From: Ilyomonas sp963790435
GTDB taxonomy: Bacteria; Bacteroidota; Bacteroidia; Chitinophagales; Chitinophagaceae
Direction: 5' to 3'
Length of the DNA stretch: 64,000 nt
NCBI GenBank assembly: GCA_963790435.1
Contig: CAWBOI010000006.1
Location: 310,001-374,000 of the forward strand
Of the stretch, positions 62,735-64,000 are shown piece by piece. The position numbers were made by a program, and so were the translations under genes. Below the pieces are notes generated by a model that saw only the letters and a program-made list of their open reading frames with translations, was not told where the DNA came from and did no database searches. Positions within the stretch are counted from its first letter, which is position 1. The number at the start of each line of letters is the position of its first letter.

Positions 62735-63892
62735 ATGATTCAATGGTTGAACTGGAGAAATGGATTGGCGTTGGTTGCCATCCTTATTGTATCGGGTACC
62801 ATTATTTATTCGCAATATCTATCCAAAAAAATTGCAGCCGATGAAACCGGCAAAATAAAAACATGGGTGAATGCGCAACGCACCCTGATGAACAGCAACG
62901 ATCCCACAACAATAACACTTGCTTCTGTTATCAGCCAGGAAAACAGCGCCATTCCCATCATCGAAACGAACGAAAGGGACAGCATTACCAACTATCGCAA
63001 TTTAGATAGTAATCTGGTGAAAAAGAATCCTCAGTATTTATCTCAAAAGCTATCCGTTTTTAAAAGACAGCACCAGCGCATCTCGCTTGTAATGTCTGAG
63101 CGGCCACTCATTGCCAATTATTATTATTATGGCGAAAGTCGCTTGCAGCAAGAGGTTCGGTATTATCCCATCGTGCAATTGATCATTGTAACGTTCTTTA
63201 TTGTGGTGGTAGTGGTTGCGCAACGAAGCAGTTATCGCAGCACGCAAAACCAGTTGTGGGCGGGCATGGCAAAAGAAACGGCGCATCAGTTGGGCACGCC
63301 GGTTACCAGCTTACAAGGCTGGGTTGAAATGTTGAAGGAAACAAAAGATGCACACCTGCTGGCACCTGAAATCGAAAAGGATGTAAACCGTTTGTTGTTG
63401 ATAACCGACCGGTTTGGAAAGATAGGAAGCAGCCCCAAATTAGAATGGCACAATTTGGTGGAGCAAGTATCGAACATGATAGAATACATGCGCAAACGAG
63501 CCGGTGGGAAAGTGAAATTCATTATGAATGCAAATGGAAAAACTGCCATTCCTGCCCTCATTTCGCCGCCTCTTTTTGATTGGGTGATAGAAAATTTATT
63601 AAAAAACGGGCTGGATGCGATGGATGGCAAAGGCACCATTCGCGTTGATGTAAGCGAAACAGCAACGCACAACATTGTTGAAGTTGCCGACACAGGCAAA
63701 GGTATTGCCCGCGCCAACCTAGGCAAGGTTTTCAAACCGGGCTTCACTACAAAAAAGCGGGGCTGGGGCTTAGGCTTAACCTTAACCAAACGCATTGTTG
63801 AGCAGTACCATCATGGTGTTATTTTTATCAAGCACAGCGAATTGGGCAAAGGCACTACGTTTCGGATTGAGTTGAAGAAAGAGAATGTTTGA
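62735..63892 (+). CDS. Sensor histidine kinase, HAMP-less type
   Basis: 385 residues. One or two N-terminal spans (GLALVAILIVSGTIIYSQYL and VQLIIVTFFIVVVVVAQRSS) and a periplasmic segment with coil-like sequence. The kinase core uses an unusual H-box, AKETAHQLGTPVTSLQGWVE, with N-box VIENLLKNGLDAMDGKGTI, G1 VADTGKGIARAN and G2 WGLGLTLTKRIVE. The AHQLGTP form is typical of a group of Bacteroidota kinases. It follows another kinase gene on the same strand (76 bases apart) but no response regulator is visible before the window ends. Confidence 0.9.
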   Translation: MIQWLNWRNGLALVAILIVSGTIIYSQYLSKKIAADETGKIKTWVNAQRTLMNSNDPTTITLASVISQENSAIPIIETNERDSITNYRNLDSNLVKKNPQYLSQKLSVFKRQHQRISLVMSERPLIANYYYYGESRLQQEVRYYPIVQLIIVTFFIVVVVVAQRSSYRSTQNQLWAGMAKETAHQLGTPVTSLQGWVEMLKETKDAHLLAPEIEKDVNRLLLITDRFGKIGSSPKLEWHNLVEQVSNMIEYMRKRAGGKVKFIMNANGKTAIPALISPPLFDWVIENLLKNGLDAMDGKGTIRVDVSETATHNIVEVADTGKGIARANLGKVFKPGFTTKKRGWGLGLTLTKRIVEQYHHGVIFIKHSELGKGTTFRIELKKENV

Positions 63893-63906
63893 ACTGAGAT
63901 GAAAAT

Positions 63907-64000
63907 AGAACCTGCCTGACGGCAGACAGGCACGGATGACACGGACTGCGTGCTCGGATTGTCAGGATAATCTGAACTGGGATGAATTGGATAGGTGGGA
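63907..64000. repeat. Start of an intergenic repeat with a small hairpin
   Basis: GCCTG/CAGGC closes a hairpin in 'CCTGCCTGACGGCAGACAGG'. The following sequence (CACGGATGACACGGACTGCG...) resembles common Bacteroidota intergenic repeats. The element continues beyond the window. Confidence 0.5.

Noticed and set aside
1..64000. Motif as KOPS or classic Chi
   Set aside because: Almost equal numbers on both strands (16 and 17 exact cores); those signals are strongly strand-biased with respect to replication. A replication switch inside the window was not excluded.

Overview
The window looks like chromosomal DNA of a Bacteroidota bacterium, most likely family Chitinophagaceae (inference). Supporting signs are a SusC/SusD pair, a Kup promoter of the TTTG-N20-TAnnTTTG type, Bacteroidota-typical families (PorT-like barrel, DUF4294, BshB1, tricorn-like S41 protease, GH140-like enzyme), very few Shine-Dalgarno sites, and moderate GC. 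No rRNA, tRNA, CRISPR array or complete IS element was seen.

Layout. 1-6391: end of a tricorn-like protease, engB, an M1 peptidase, a porin-like barrel and a membrane phosphoesterase. 6633-19470: one long minus-strand locus that reads susC, susD, PstS-like binding protein, arylsulfatase, remnant of a second binding protein, second arylsulfatase (amber stop), a 43-residue membrane protein, a sterol-desaturase-like enzyme and a broken formylglycine-generating enzyme (FGE). It looks like an organosulfate-scavenging operon that arose partly by tandem duplication and is now decaying. Its leader holds a small ORF with tandem Cys codons followed by a hairpin. 19607-31581: exonuclease III, class C serine hydrolase, adenine deaminase, GH140-like hydrolase, MFS transporter, FGGY kinase, and a GMC oxidoreductase with its Tat-exported small subunit. 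31624-32371: HEPN/MNT toxin-antitoxin pair. 32394-35378: frameshifted GNAT and L,D-transpeptidase genes and a Gfo/Idh/MocA oxidoreductase. 35695-43824: Kup, then phenylalanine/tyrosine catabolism (PhhA, carbinolamine dehydratase, flavin reductase-like, FAH family, HPPD, and divergently a VOC protein and homogentisate dioxygenase). 44114-47436: desaturase, BshB1, DUF4294, DoxX. 47619-51410: accessory segment with a nucleotidyltransferase and a PstI/BsuBI-type restriction-modification module between 20-bp direct repeats. 51641-63892: M28 peptidase (frameshifted), NhaA, MscS, response regulator and PAS kinase, PruA, and two further histidine kinases.

The most unusual signal is a short dispersed motif, consensus AAAAATTGGGCAAAAACAAA. 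By hand I count 33 exact copies of its 10-base core CAAAAACAAA on the two strands, inside and between genes and in both orientations, where base composition predicts well under one. The loops of two inverted repeats, at 5054 and 22069, are each exactly one 20-base copy of it. This is what an uptake, recombination or nucleoid-binding signal would look like, but its function is unknown to me.

Many genes carry one-base lesions: nonsense codons in a sulfatase and (twice) in the methyltransferase, and single-base frameshifts in GNAT, L,D-transpeptidase and M28, plus three in FGE. I cannot tell real decay from assembly error. The methyltransferase stops are the most suspicious, because the partner restriction gene is intact and CTGCAG sites are present.
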